The notes under the pieces were generated by a model. That model was not told the origin of the DNA. It was given only the letters and a program-made list of their open reading frames with translations, and did no database searches. A stretch of DNA of 64,000 bases. It comes from Rhizobiales bacterium CCH3-A5. Its GTDB lineage: Bacteria > Pseudomonadota > Alphaproteobacteria > Rhizobiales > Beijerinckiaceae. The DNA lies in the NCBI GenBank assembly GCA_001556025.1, contig LSIB01000181.1, positions 62,001-126,000 on the forward strand, in the 5' to 3' direction. Made by a program: the position numbers and the translations under genes. Of the stretch, positions 36,061-44,098 are shown one piece after another (within the stretch, counting starts at the first letter, position 1; the number at the start of each line of letters is the position of its first letter).

Positions 36061-37299
36061 ATGACCACGCTGCTTCACGCACCCGAGACCAAATCCGCCG
36101 CCTTCGATCCGGCTCAGGACGATCTGCGCTACTCATTCGAGAGCTACCGCCTCGCCAATGACGAACGCCTCGCCGAGATCGAGAGCCGGGGCGCGGCCGA
36201 TCCGCTGCTCGACGAGAAGGTGGCGCGTATCGATGCCGCGCTGGACGAGACCAGGCGTCGCGTCGACCGTGTCGCGCTCGATCGCGCCCGCCCGGCGCTC
36301 AGTCAGGACGGCCCGCCCGATCCGCTCAGCCACGAGCACAAGGCCGCCTTTGTTTCCTACATCCGCAGCGGCGAGGCCGGCGGGCTGAAGCGGCTCGAAG
36401 CCAAGGCGCTGTCGGCCGGCTCCGGCCCCGATGGCGGCTATCTCGCACCCTCCACCGTCGAAGCCGAGATCCTGCGCCGGCTGGCGTCGATCTCGCCGAT
36501 CCGCGCCATCGCCACGGTGCGGACGATCTCGTCCGGGTCGTACAAGAAGGCGTTCTCGACTACCGGTCCGGCCTCGGGCTGGGTCGCGGAGGCCGCCGCC
36601 CGGCCGCAGAGCAATTCGCCGACGCTGGCCGAACTGTCCTTCCCGGCGATGGAGCTCTACGCCATGCCGGCGGCGACCCAGACCCTGCTCGACGACGCGA
36701 TCGTCAATATCGACCAGTAGATCGCCGAGGAGGTCGAGGCCGCCTTCGCCGAGCAGGAGGGCGCGGCCTTCGTCTCCGGCGACGGCGTCGACAAGCCCAA
36801 GGGCTTCCTGGCCTATCCGACGGTGGCTGATGCGAGCTGGAGCTGGGGCAATATCGGCGTGCTGACCTCCGGCGTCGCCGGGGCCTTCGCGGCCTCGAAC
36901 CCGTCCGACATCCTGGTCGATCTGGTCTATGCGTTGAAGGCCGGCTACCGCCAGAACGCCGCTTTCGTGATGAACCGGAAAACGCAGGCCGTCATCCGCA
37001 AGTTCAAGGACGCCAACGGCAATTATCTCTGGCAGCCCCCGGCCTCGGCAGGCGCGCCGGCGACGCTGCTCGGCTTCCCGCTGGTCGAGGCGGAAGACAT
37101 GCCCAACATCGCCAACAACGCGGTCTCCGTCGCATTCGGCGATTTCCGGCGCGGCTATCTCGTGGTCGACCGGGCGGGCGTGCGCATCCTGCGCGATCCC
37201 TATTCCGCAAAGCCCTATGTGCTGTTCTACACGACCAAGCGTGTCGGCGGCGGCGTGCAGGATTTCGCCGCGATCAAGGGGCTGAAGTTCGCGGTCTGA
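36061..37299 (+). pseudogene. GTA major capsid protein, HK97 family (g5), interrupted by an in-frame TAG
   Basis: The frame runs 413 codons from ATG (36061, after an AGGAGAG site) to TGA (37299), but codon 220 at 36718-36720 is TAG. Both sides are typical HK97-type capsid: the N-terminal delta and coiled region, AKALSAGSGPDGGYLAPSTVE, RPQSNSPTLAELSF before the stop, then IAEEVEAAFAEQEGAAFVSG, KPKGFL, and the C-terminal VDRAGVRILRDPYS after it. The position after Asp-Gln is usually Trp in this family, so one TGG to TAG change explains it. The 193 codons after the stop have no other defect. Translation should end half-way; readthrough or suppression is possible but unproven. Confidence 0.9.
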
Positions 37300-37307
37300 G
37301 CCAAGGC

Positions 37308-38147
37308 TCAGCGCGAGAACCACCAGCTATAGCCGGCCTGGGGCGGCTCGGGTTCGCCCCGGCGTCCGTCCGCCCCGAAGGCCAGCAGGCGCTGGCTCGC
37401 CTCGGTGATCCAGCCGCGATGATCGCTGATCGGCGTGATCGCGGTGAAGCCGCCGCAGATCCGCCGGACGCGCGAATTCAAGGGTCCGCTCGACCAGCTC
37501 ACGACGCCGACGAGATCGCGCGAGGAGGCCGGCCCGCGCAGGACGGGCCCGCCCGAATCGCCGCGGCAGGCTCCCGCTCCGGGGCTTTCGCCGCGCGCCT
37601 CGACATCGACCGCGACCTTGACCGTATTGGCGGTGGTGTAGCTGCCGGCATTGACGAGCCGCGTCTCGCGCAGGCGGCGCGCGGTGGCCTTGTTGTCCTC
37701 GATGGCGAGACCGAAGCCTGCCATGGTGACGGTCTCGCCCTGCCAGAGCCCGCCGCCGAGCGTCAGCGGTTCGATGTCGCGCGGGAGCGCCGAAACCAGC
37801 CGCAGAATCGCCAGATCGGCTCCAGGCTGGGTGCGCGGCGTCGTGCCTGGCACGAAGCTCGGATGCGGCAGCACGGCTGCGACCGAATGGCGGCGCGCCT
37901 TGAAGCGAGGATCGAGGCTGACCACGCTGACCGCACCGCCGCCCATCAGGCAATGCGCGGCGGTGATCACGAGTTCGGGCGCAATCGCCGCGCCCGAGCA
38001 GAGTTCGCCGCGGCTGGTCTCGACCCGTAGCGTCGAAGCGCGCGCGCCGTTGATGTCGCGCGAGACGCTGCCGCCGACGACCGCGAGAGCGGGCGAGGCG
38101 GCGCCGAGGGCGGCGACGAGAGCGAGCGTGACAGCGCGTATGGACAT
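37308..38147 (-). CDS. Exported S1-family (chymotrypsin-like) serine protease A, inside the GTA cluster
   Basis: A 279-residue secreted serine protease. The signal peptide ends at Ala22 and is followed directly by VVGG, the classic mature N-terminus of S1 proteases. The triad is His65 (ITAAHC), Asp111 (GADLAIL) and Ser in GACRGDSGGP; Cys50-Cys66 and other cysteines can form disulfides. The S1-pocket position six before the catalytic Ser is Gly, so strict Lys/Arg specificity is unlikely. It is antisense to the GTA genes and ends 8 bases after the capsid stop. The same frame stays open upstream across the neighbour, but the start at 38147 is set by the signal peptide. Confidence 0.88.
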   Translation of the reverse strand: MSIRAVTLALVAALGAASPALAVVGGSVSRDINGARASTLRVETSRGELCSGAAIAPELVITAAHCLMGGGAVSVVSLDPRFKARRHSVAAVLPHPSFVPGTTPRTQPGADLAILRLVSALPRDIEPLTLGGGLWQGETVTMAGFGLAIEDNKATARRLRETRLVNAGSYTTANTVKVAVDVEARGESPGAGACRGDSGGPVLRGPASSRDLVGVVSWSSGPLNSRVRRICGGFTAITPISDHRGWITEASQRLLAFGADGRRGEPEPPQAGYSWWFSR

Positions 38148-38212
38148 GTCTGGAACCAGGTGGCGACTGCCAACCAATCTATGGGTTGCCGCGACGCAGT
38201 CCAGTCTTTCGA

Positions 38213-38998
38213 TCAGCGGCCGATCGTCCATGTCGCGCTCTCGCCCCATTGTGACAGGGTTCGGTCGATCCAGTTGCGTTGCGGCGAGACCAGCACGCCC
38301 TGGCTGAGCAGGCCGCAACTCTTGCCAGACGGGCCAGTCGACCAGCTCGTGACGGCGACGACGCCGCCGCCGTCCGTGACCATCGGCCCACCGGAATCGC
38401 CCTGGCAGGCGCTGCCTCCGGGACGCTTGCCGAGCCCCGAAGGATCGGCGGCCCAGAGCAGGATGCGGCCTGGCCCGTAGGGCTCGACCGCGACGAGTTC
38501 GGCCGAACGATAGGTCCCGGTGCTGCGCGCATCGCCTTCGCGGGCGACGCCGTAGCCGGCGAGCGCAAGGTCTGAGCCGGCGCGCGGCAGCGCGCCGTCG
38601 ACCAGTTCGGCCGGCCGGAAGCGCGCGGGAAGCGGGGCCGACAGGCGCAGGAGAGCGAGATCGATCGAGCGGCGGCGGGCGGTGATCGCTTTGGGGTCGA
38701 ACTCGGGATGGAGCGCGATCGTGGCCGGCGGGATCAGCACCGGCTCGCCGCCGCCGTCCTTCCAGTGGATGCGCAGGTCGGTGCCCCCGGAAGCACAATG
38801 CGCCGCCGTCAGGATGACGCGCGGCGACAGGACGATGCCGGTGCAGACGCCGCCGCGCGCGTTCAGGACCATCAGCGTCGAGGCCGCGGCCGGGCCGCCT
38901 TCGCGCCCGCCGACGACGGCGTCGGCCGGCTGCGTCGCGAAAGCGCCGGCGAGCGCCAGCGCAGCGACCGAGATTCGAGACCGAAATCCGATGTGCAT
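38213..38998 (-). CDS. Exported S1-family (chymotrypsin-like) serine protease B, inside the GTA cluster
   Basis: A 261-residue relative of protease A. A signal peptide ends at PADA and is again followed by VVGG. The triad is His (LTAAHC), Asp (SIDLALLRL) and Ser (SACQGDSGGP), with Ser at the pocket-base position. Upstream of it, only 74 bases separate its ATG from the start of GTA g6 on the other strand, which must hold its promoter. Proteases A and B are tandem, same direction, and clearly related but well diverged. Neither kind belongs to known GTA cores. Confidence 0.88.
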   Translation of the reverse strand: MHIGFRSRISVAALALAGAFATQPADAVVGGREGGPAAASTLMVLNARGGVCTGIVLSPRVILTAAHCASGGTDLRIHWKDGGGEPVLIPPATIALHPEFDPKAITARRRSIDLALLRLSAPLPARFRPAELVDGALPRAGSDLALAGYGVAREGDARSTGTYRSAELVAVEPYGPGRILLWAADPSGLGKRPGGSACQGDSGGPMVTDGGGVVAVTSWSTGPSGKSCGLLSQGVLVSPQRNWIDRTLSQWGESATWTIGR

Positions 38999-39072
38999 CA
39001 CGCGCTCCTCGCGACGGGAGCCGCTGGATAGCGCGTCGCCGCCCAGAGTTGAACCCGCAATCGGAGCGATCC

Positions 39073-39642
39073 ATGACGCCCATCGCGCTGACCCCACCCG
39101 TGGCCGAGCCGGTCTCGCTGCCCGACGCCCGTCTGTTCCTGCGGCTCGACCAGGACGAGGAGGACGGGCTGCTCGGCACGTTGATCACGGCCGCACGGCT
39201 CATGATCGAGGCCGCATCCGGTCGCATGCTGATCGACCAGGACTGGCGGATCGTGATCGACCGCTGGCCCGATAGCGGCGAGATCCTCCTGCCGCTGTCG
39301 CCCGTTCGCTCGATCAAGGCCGCCCGCGTCTATGACGCGCAAGGCGTGGCCCAAAGCGTCGCGACAGACGCACTCGTACTCCATGGCAGCGCCGATCCCC
39401 CGGTGATCAAGCTCGTCGCGGCTGTCCCGCCGATCGGCCGGACACGCGGCGCGATCGAGATCGACGTCGTCGCCGGCCATGGCGACACGGCGGCCGCCGT
39501 GCCGGCCCTGCTGCGCCAGGCTGTGCTCAGGCTCGCCGCTCGCTGGTTCGAGCAGCGCGGCGATGTCGTCGGACGCGATGCGGCGGCGCTGCCGGCCGAG
39601 ATCATGGCGCTGGTCGCGCCGTTCCGCCGCATGAGGCTCTGA
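39073..39642 (+). CDS. GTA head-tail connector (g6)
   Basis: A 189-residue protein of the phage gp6-like/g6 connector family, which sits below the portal. It has an early TPPVAEPVSLPDARLFLRLD segment, LLGTLITAARLMIEAASGRMLI and the terminal PAEIMALVAPFRRMRL, a family end motif. ATG at 39073 has GGAG at correct spacing, so a TTG eight codons upstream is rejected. Confidence 0.9.
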   Translation: MTPIALTPPVAEPVSLPDARLFLRLDQDEEDGLLGTLITAARLMIEAASGRMLIDQDWRIVIDRWPDSGEILLPLSPVRSIKAARVYDAQGVAQSVATDALVLHGSADPPVIKLVAAVPPIGRTRGAIEIDVVAGHGDTAAAVPALLRQAVLRLAARWFEQRGDVVGRDAAALPAEIMALVAPFRRMRL

Positions 39643-39646
39643 CGCC

Positions 39647-39991
39647 ATGGCCGGTTCTGGAGACGGGACTGCCCCGGTCGGTGTGCTGCGCCGCAGGCTC
39701 GTGCTGGAAGGGCCGGTGGCGACGCCGGACGGTCTGGGCGGCGCGACGCAAACCTTCGAGATCCTGGCCGCCGTCTGGGGCCGGATCGAATGGCTCGGCG
39801 GCGGCGAGCGCTGGCGCATGGGCCGACCCGAGCAGGTGGCGACGCACCGCATCACGCTGCGCTGGCGAACTGGCGTCGATACTGGCCAGCGGCTCCGCGA
39901 CGGCACGCGTCTCTACGACATCCGCGCCGTGGCCGATCCCGATGGCGGGCGGCGACGGCTGGTCTGCCTGGTCGAGGAGATTTCGCCATGA
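39647..39991 (+). CDS. GTA head-tail adaptor protein (g7)
   Basis: A 114-residue small beta-rich protein of the SPP1 gp16-type head closure family. It has LRRRLVLEGPV, a GGATQTFEILAAVWGRIEWL strand run and the end RRRLVCLVEEI. It should form the stopper ring between connector and tail. It overlaps the next gene by ATGA. Confidence 0.88.
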   Translation: MAGSGDGTAPVGVLRRRLVLEGPVATPDGLGGATQTFEILAAVWGRIEWLGGGERWRMGRPEQVATHRITLRWRTGVDTGQRLRDGTRLYDIRAVADPDGGRRRLVCLVEEISP

Positions 39992-40398
39992 GCGACGCGA
40001 TCCTGGCGCTTCGTGCGGCCACTCAGGCGCGGCTCGTCGCGGATGCTGCGCTAACCGCGCTGATCGGCGCGGGCCGCGTCCATGACGAGGCGCCGCGCGC
40101 CGCGCAGGGCGTCTATGTCGTCCATGGCGAGGCCGATGCGCGCGACTGGTCGACCGGCAGCGACAAGGGCTGCGAGCAGGAAGTCTCGCTCCTCGTCTGG
40201 GCCGGCGAGAGCGCCTCGGCCAAGCAGGCCCTGCAGGCGGCCGCTTGCGTCGCCGCCGCGCTAGACGAGGCCGAACTGTCCCTGTCCGGCCACCGGCTGA
40301 TCAATCTGCGCTGGCAGGCGAGCCGGCTCGGCCGCGATCCGAAGACCGGGCTGCCCTTCGTCACCGTCCGGCTCCGGGCCGTGACCGAGACGCTCTGA
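39988..40398 (+). CDS. GTA tail terminator-type protein, DUF3168 (g8)
   Basis: A 136-residue protein of the DUF3168 family. It begins SDAILALRAATQARLVAD and ends GLPFVTVRLRAVTE. In tailed phages and GTAs this protein caps the tail tube and joins it to the head. ATG at 39988 overlaps the g7 stop. Confidence 0.88.
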   Translation: MSDAILALRAATQARLVADAALTALIGAGRVHDEAPRAAQGVYVVHGEADARDWSTGSDKGCEQEVSLLVWAGESASAKQALQAAACVAAALDEAELSLSGHRLINLRWQASRLGRDPKTGLPFVTVRLRAVTETL

Positions 40399-40429
40399 TC
40401 CATTTCCACATCATCGAAGGAGAGGCCGG

Positions 40430-40840
40430 ATGTCGGCACAGAAGGGCAAGGATCTGCTGCTCAAGGCGGCGGATGCGGGCGGGACCTTCGTCACCGTCGC
40501 GGGGCTGCGCGCCCGCCAGATCGCGTTCAACGCCGAGAGCGTCGACGTGACCCACGCTGAGTCCGCAGGGCGCTGGCGCGAATTGCTGGCCGGGGCCGGC
40601 GCGCGCCGCGCCAGCATCAGCGGGGCGGGCGTCTTCAAGGACGAGGCATCCGATGCACTGCTGCGGCAGATCTTCTTCGACGGCGTGATCCGCGATTGGC
40701 TGGTGATCGTGCCCGATTTCGTCACGATCACGGGACCGTTCCAGATCACCAGCCTCGAATATCGCGGCGACCATGCCGCCGAGGTGACCTTCGAGCTATC
40801 GCTGGATTCGGCGGGTGCGCTCAGCTTCAGCGTGCTTTGA
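40430..40840 (+). CDS. GTA major tail protein (g9)
   Basis: A 136-residue tail tube protein of the TP901-1 major tail family: SAQKGKDLLLKAADAGGTFVTVAGLR, then VDVTHAESAGRWRELL and a C-terminal strand run. Multiple hexameric rings of it make the tail tube. An AAGGAGAGG ribosome site precedes the start, as expected for a highly produced protein. Confidence 0.9.
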   Translation: MSAQKGKDLLLKAADAGGTFVTVAGLRARQIAFNAESVDVTHAESAGRWRELLAGAGARRASISGAGVFKDEASDALLRQIFFDGVIRDWLVIVPDFVTITGPFQITSLEYRGDHAAEVTFELSLDSAGALSFSVL

Positions 40841-40850
40841 GGAGAAGGCC

Positions 40851-41207
40851 ATGAGCAACCGCTATCGCGGCGAAACGACCCTGATCGTCGAGGGCGAGGC
40901 GCTGCCGATGCGCCTCACGCTGGGTGCGCTCGCCGAACTGGAACAGGCTTTTTCCGTCGACAGCCTTCCCGCGCTGGGCGAGCGCTTCGTCGGCGGCAGG
41001 CTTTCGGCGCAGGACATTACTCGCATTCTCGGCGCAGGGTTACGCGGGGCCGGTGGCAGCCTCAGTGACATCCAGGTCGCGGGGCTAGCCTTCGATGGCG
41101 GGCTCAACGGCGCGATCGAGGCCGCGATCGGGCTGCTCGACGCGACATTCGGCGAAGCAGGCGAAGGCGGGCAAGTCACGCGCCCTCCGCAGCCGCCGGC
41201 GGACTGA
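40851..41207 (+). CDS. GTA tail assembly chaperone (g10)
   Basis: A 118-residue protein of the GTA g10/Phage_TAC_11 family: YRGETTLIVEGEALPMRLTLGALAELE, a central FVGGRLSAQDITRILGAGLRGAG and a Pro-rich end. It is thought to hold the tape measure during tail assembly, as gpG does in lambda. ATG at 40851 follows GAGGAGAAGG. Its stop overlaps a possible CTG start of the next gene. Confidence 0.85.
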   Translation: MSNRYRGETTLIVEGEALPMRLTLGALAELEQAFSVDSLPALGERFVGGRLSAQDITRILGAGLRGAGGSLSDIQVAGLAFDGGLNGAIEAAIGLLDATFGEAGEGGQVTRPPQPPAD

Positions 41208-41245
41208 CCTCTCCGGCGGCGGAGCCTTTTCCCTGGCGCGACGTC

Positions 41246-41410
41246 ATGGCGTTCGGCCTCGGCCGCCTGCGCTGGACCCCCGACGCCTTCTGGGCCGCGA
41301 CGCCCCGCGAAATCGCGGCGGCACTGCAGGCGCATGAGCGCGCTTCGCCAGATGGTGCGCCGGCCCACGAGACGTTGGCGCGGCTGATGGCGGCTTTTCC
41401 GGACGCATGA
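41246..41410 (+). CDS. GTA second tail assembly chaperone (g10.1, Rcc01693-like)
   Basis: A short protein of at least 54 residues with GLGRLRWTPDAFWAATPREIAAALQAH, the family core. ATG at 41246 is the only ATG/GTG/TTG in frame, but the conserved segment begins earlier: the in-frame sequence just upstream reads EPFPWRDV, which is also family-like. The true product therefore probably begins near a CTG at 41204, overlapping the g10 stop as CTGA, or is made by -1 frameshifting from g10. Confidence 0.75.
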   Translation: MAFGLGRLRWTPDAFWAATPREIAAALQAHERASPDGAPAHETLARLMAAFPDA

Positions 41411-41448
41411 CGCCACCCCGACCTGCATAATCAGGAGCTTCGATCATC

Positions 41449-42102
41449 ATGGCCGACGACGATTTCAGCATGGGTGATGGCGATTTCGCCGGTAGCTCGG
41501 GCTCCTCCTCTCGTGTTTCAGACCTGCGCGCGATGAACAGGCTGACGAAAAGCCTGAGCCGATCGGCGGACGGCTTCGGCAAATCAATCAGCAACGCCTT
41601 CGCCAAAGGCATCGTCGAGGGCAAGCGCTTCGAGGATGTGCTGCGCAGCGTCGGCAAGTCGATCACACAGGGCTTGCTCAAGACGGCTCTGCAGCCGCTG
41701 ACCAGCGGCCTGTCGAGCTTGCTGACGACCGGCGTGAAGAGCCTGACGGGGCTGTTCACCGGCGGGCTCACCAACCTGACCGGGCTGTCGGGGCTCGGCA
41801 AGGCTGCCGGAAACATTTCGGTCGCGCCCTTCGCCGATGGCGGGGTGATCGCGCAGCCCTCCTATTTTCCGCTCGGCCGCGGGCTCGGGCTGATGGGGGA
41901 GGCCGGCGCGGAGGCGATCCTGCCGCTATCGCGCGGGCCGGACGGTAAGCTCGGCGTCAGCGCGGGAGGCGGTGCCGCTGGCCGGCCGATGAACGTCACC
42001 GTCCAGGTCTCGACACCCGACGCCGACAGCTTCCGCCGCTCGGAGGCGCAGGTCTCGGCCGCGATCGCGCGCGCCGTGGCGCGCGGCAGCCGGGCTCTGT
42101 GA
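41449..42102 (+). CDS. GTA short tail tape measure protein (g11)
   Basis: A 217-residue tape measure of the compact GTA type. A flexible acidic start is followed by helical and hydrophobic segments (GLLKTALQPLTSGLSSLL, then TGLFTGGLTNLTGLSGL). It then has the conserved FADGGVIAQPSYFPLGRGLGLMGEAGAEAILPLSRG, the usual signature of tape measure C-termini. It sets tail length and helps DNA entry. Length is normal for a GTA. Confidence 0.92.
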   Translation: MADDDFSMGDGDFAGSSGSSSRVSDLRAMNRLTKSLSRSADGFGKSISNAFAKGIVEGKRFEDVLRSVGKSITQGLLKTALQPLTSGLSSLLTTGVKSLTGLFTGGLTNLTGLSGLGKAAGNISVAPFADGGVIAQPSYFPLGRGLGLMGEAGAEAILPLSRGPDGKLGVSAGGGAAGRPMNVTVQVSTPDADSFRRSEAQVSAAIARAVARGSRAL

Positions 42103-42121
42103 GCGGCGGAAGGGCAGGGCG

Positions 42122-42763
42122 ATGACCGATTTTCACGATATCCGCTTCCCGCTCGACATTTCGCGCGGAGCGCGCGGCGGGCCGGAGCGATTGACGCAGG
42201 TCGTCACGCTGGCGTCCGGCCGCGAGGTTCGCAACAGCCGCTGGGCCCATTCGCGCCGGCGCTACGACGCCGGCGTTGGCGTGCGCACGCTGGATGCGCT
42301 GAGCGCCATCGTCGCCTTCTTCGAGGAAAGGCGCGGCCGGCTCCATGGCTTCAGATGGCGCGACCAGCTCGACTGGAAGAGCTGTTCGCCCTCGCAGACG
42401 CCGACCGCGCTCGACCAGACGCTCGGCGTCGGCGACGGCGTCAACGCGACCTTCCAGCTCGCCAAGGACTACGGAACCGGCATCGCCACCTATCGACGCG
42501 CGATCACAAAGCCATGGCATGGCGAGGTGAAGGTCGCGGTCGACGGTGTGCTCCAGCCGCAGCCCTCTCACGCATCGACCAGCGCCGCGACAGGCATCGT
42601 CACCTTCGCGCCCGGCCATATCCCGCCGCCCGGCAGCCTGGTCACGGCGGGCTTCCTGTTCGACGTGCCGGTGCGCTTCGACATCGACTCGATCGAGGTC
42701 GATCTCTCCGCCTTCGAGGCCGGCGAAATCCCGCGCATCCCCGTCGTCGAGATCATTGCCTGA
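42122..42763 (+). CDS. GTA distal tail protein, DUF2460 (g12)
   Basis: A 213-residue DUF2460 protein: start FHDIRFPLDISRGARGGPERLTQVV, then RRRYDAGVGVRTLD, the GRLHGFRWRDQLDWKS segment and the end FDIDSIEVDLSAFEAGEIPRIPVVE. It forms the distal tail ring linking the tube to the baseplate-like hub. Intact and full length. Confidence 0.93.
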   Translation: MTDFHDIRFPLDISRGARGGPERLTQVVTLASGREVRNSRWAHSRRRYDAGVGVRTLDALSAIVAFFEERRGRLHGFRWRDQLDWKSCSPSQTPTALDQTLGVGDGVNATFQLAKDYGTGIATYRRAITKPWHGEVKVAVDGVLQPQPSHASTSAATGIVTFAPGHIPPPGSLVTAGFLFDVPVRFDIDSIEVDLSAFEAGEIPRIPVVEIIA

Positions 42764-42773
42764 AGGAGTTGTC

Positions 42774-43652
42774 ATGCGTGCCATCCCCGACGGTCTCGCG
42801 GCCCATCTCGCGCGGGCCGCGACGACGCTCTGCCGCTGCTGGAGCCTGACCCGCCGCGACGGGCTCGTGCTCGGCTTCACCGACCATGACCGGCCGCTCG
42901 CCTTCGACGGCGTCACCTTCCAGGAGACGACCGGGCTGGAAGCCGCCGAAGGCGAGGCCGAGCTCGGCTTCGCGGTCGGCGGCGGCGAGGTTTCGGGCGC
43001 GTTTGCTGCGGTCGGGCTCAACGAGGCCGATCTGGCGCGCGGGCTCTACGACGATGCGCGCGTCTCGATCTGGCTCGTGAACTGGGCCGAGGTCTCGCAA
43101 CGGCTTTTGCTCGAGACCGGCTTCGTCGGCGAGATTAGGCGTGGCGATCACGCTTTCACCGCCGAGGTCAGGGGGCTGGCGAAAGCCTTCGACGAGGAGC
43201 GCGGCCGGCTCTACACCCGCGCTTGCTCCGCCGACCTCGGCGACGCCCGCTGCGGCGTGACGCTGACGCCGGTGGCGGGAACCGTTTCCACAACCGATGG
43301 CCGCCTCTTGCTGAGCGCGCCGGCGCTGGCCGCCTTTCCCGACGCGCATTTCACCGGCGGCCGGCTGGTCTTCACCGGCGGCGGCAATGTCGGCTTCGTC
43401 ACCGAGGTGAAGCGCCATGCCGCCGACGGCCTGGGCACGCTCGCGCTTTGGCAGGCCCCGCCTGCGCCGATCATGGCAGGCGACGCCCTTCAGGTTACGG
43501 CGGGCTGCGACAAGAGCTTCTCGACCTGCCGCACAAAGTTCGGAAATGGAATCAACTTCCGCGGTTTTCCGCACATGCCCGGGAACGATTTCATCATCGG
43601 GGGCGTCGGGCCGGGCGATGGCGCGCTCGATGGCGGGAGTCTGTTCCGATGA
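42774..43652 (+). CDS. GTA hub protein, DUF2163 (g13)
   Basis: A 292-residue DUF2163/phage_BR0599 protein: CRCWSLTRRDGLVLGFTDHD, LYTRACSADLGDARCGV, and the C-terminal CDKSFSTCRTKFGNGINFRGFPHMPG. In GTA structures the conserved cysteines bind a metal centre. AAGGAG lies before the ATG. It overlaps g14 by ATGA. Confidence 0.94.
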   Translation: MRAIPDGLAAHLARAATTLCRCWSLTRRDGLVLGFTDHDRPLAFDGVTFQETTGLEAAEGEAELGFAVGGGEVSGAFAAVGLNEADLARGLYDDARVSIWLVNWAEVSQRLLLETGFVGEIRRGDHAFTAEVRGLAKAFDEERGRLYTRACSADLGDARCGVTLTPVAGTVSTTDGRLLLSAPALAAFPDAHFTGGRLVFTGGGNVGFVTEVKRHAADGLGTLALWQAPPAPIMAGDALQVTAGCDKSFSTCRTKFGNGINFRGFPHMPGNDFIIGGVGPGDGALDGGSLFR

Positions 43653-44098
43653 GCGGGCCGGCGATCACGCGCGCCGACATCGTCTCGGCGGCCAACCACT
43701 GGCTCGGCACGCCCTATCATCATCAGGCGTCCCTGCGCGGCGTCGGCTGCGATTGTCTCGGGCTGGTGCGCGGGATCTGGCGCGACCTGCTGGGCGAGGA
43801 ACCGGAGACCGTGCCGGCCTATTCGCCGCTCTGGGCCGAGAGTCAGGGCGATGACAGCCTCGCGGCGGCGGCGTTGCGCCATCTGCGGCCTGTTTCGCTC
43901 GACGAAAGACGTCCTGGCGACGTGCTGCTGTTCCGCTGGCGCGCTCATCTGCCGGCGAAGCACTGCGCGATCCTCAGCGCGCCCGACCGCATCATCCACG
44001 CCCATGACGGGGCCTGCGTCGCCGAAGTCGCGCTGACGCCGTGGTGGCGGCGGCATCTCAGCCACGCCTTTTCGTTTCCGGAGGTCGCCGACCGATGA
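43649..44098 (+). CDS. GTA NlpC/P60-family peptidase (g14)
   Basis: A 149-residue cell-wall hydrolase carried on the tail. Cys36 (GCDCLGLV) and His105 (AKHCAI), followed by another His in RIIHAH, form the NlpC/P60 active site. It opens peptidoglycan during delivery of DNA. Overlaps both neighbours by ATGA. Confidence 0.93.
   Translation: MSGPAITRADIVSAANHWLGTPYHHQASLRGVGCDCLGLVRGIWRDLLGEEPETVPAYSPLWAESQGDDSLAAAALRHLRPVSLDERRPGDVLLFRWRAHLPAKHCAILSAPDRIIHAHDGACVAEVALTPWWRRHLSHAFSFPEVADR

Noticed and set aside
36823..37299. Independent gene for the capsid C-terminal half, starting at GTG 36823
   Set aside because: No ribosome site is seen and the capsid motifs begin upstream of it, straight after the TAG; better explained as the remainder of the interrupted gene.
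37308..39317. One continuous 669-codon reverse frame spanning both protease genes, suggesting a fusion
   Set aside because: Protease B is in another frame with its own signal peptide and triad; the extra upstream part of the long frame is Arg/Pro-rich shadow sequence, so two separate genes are right.
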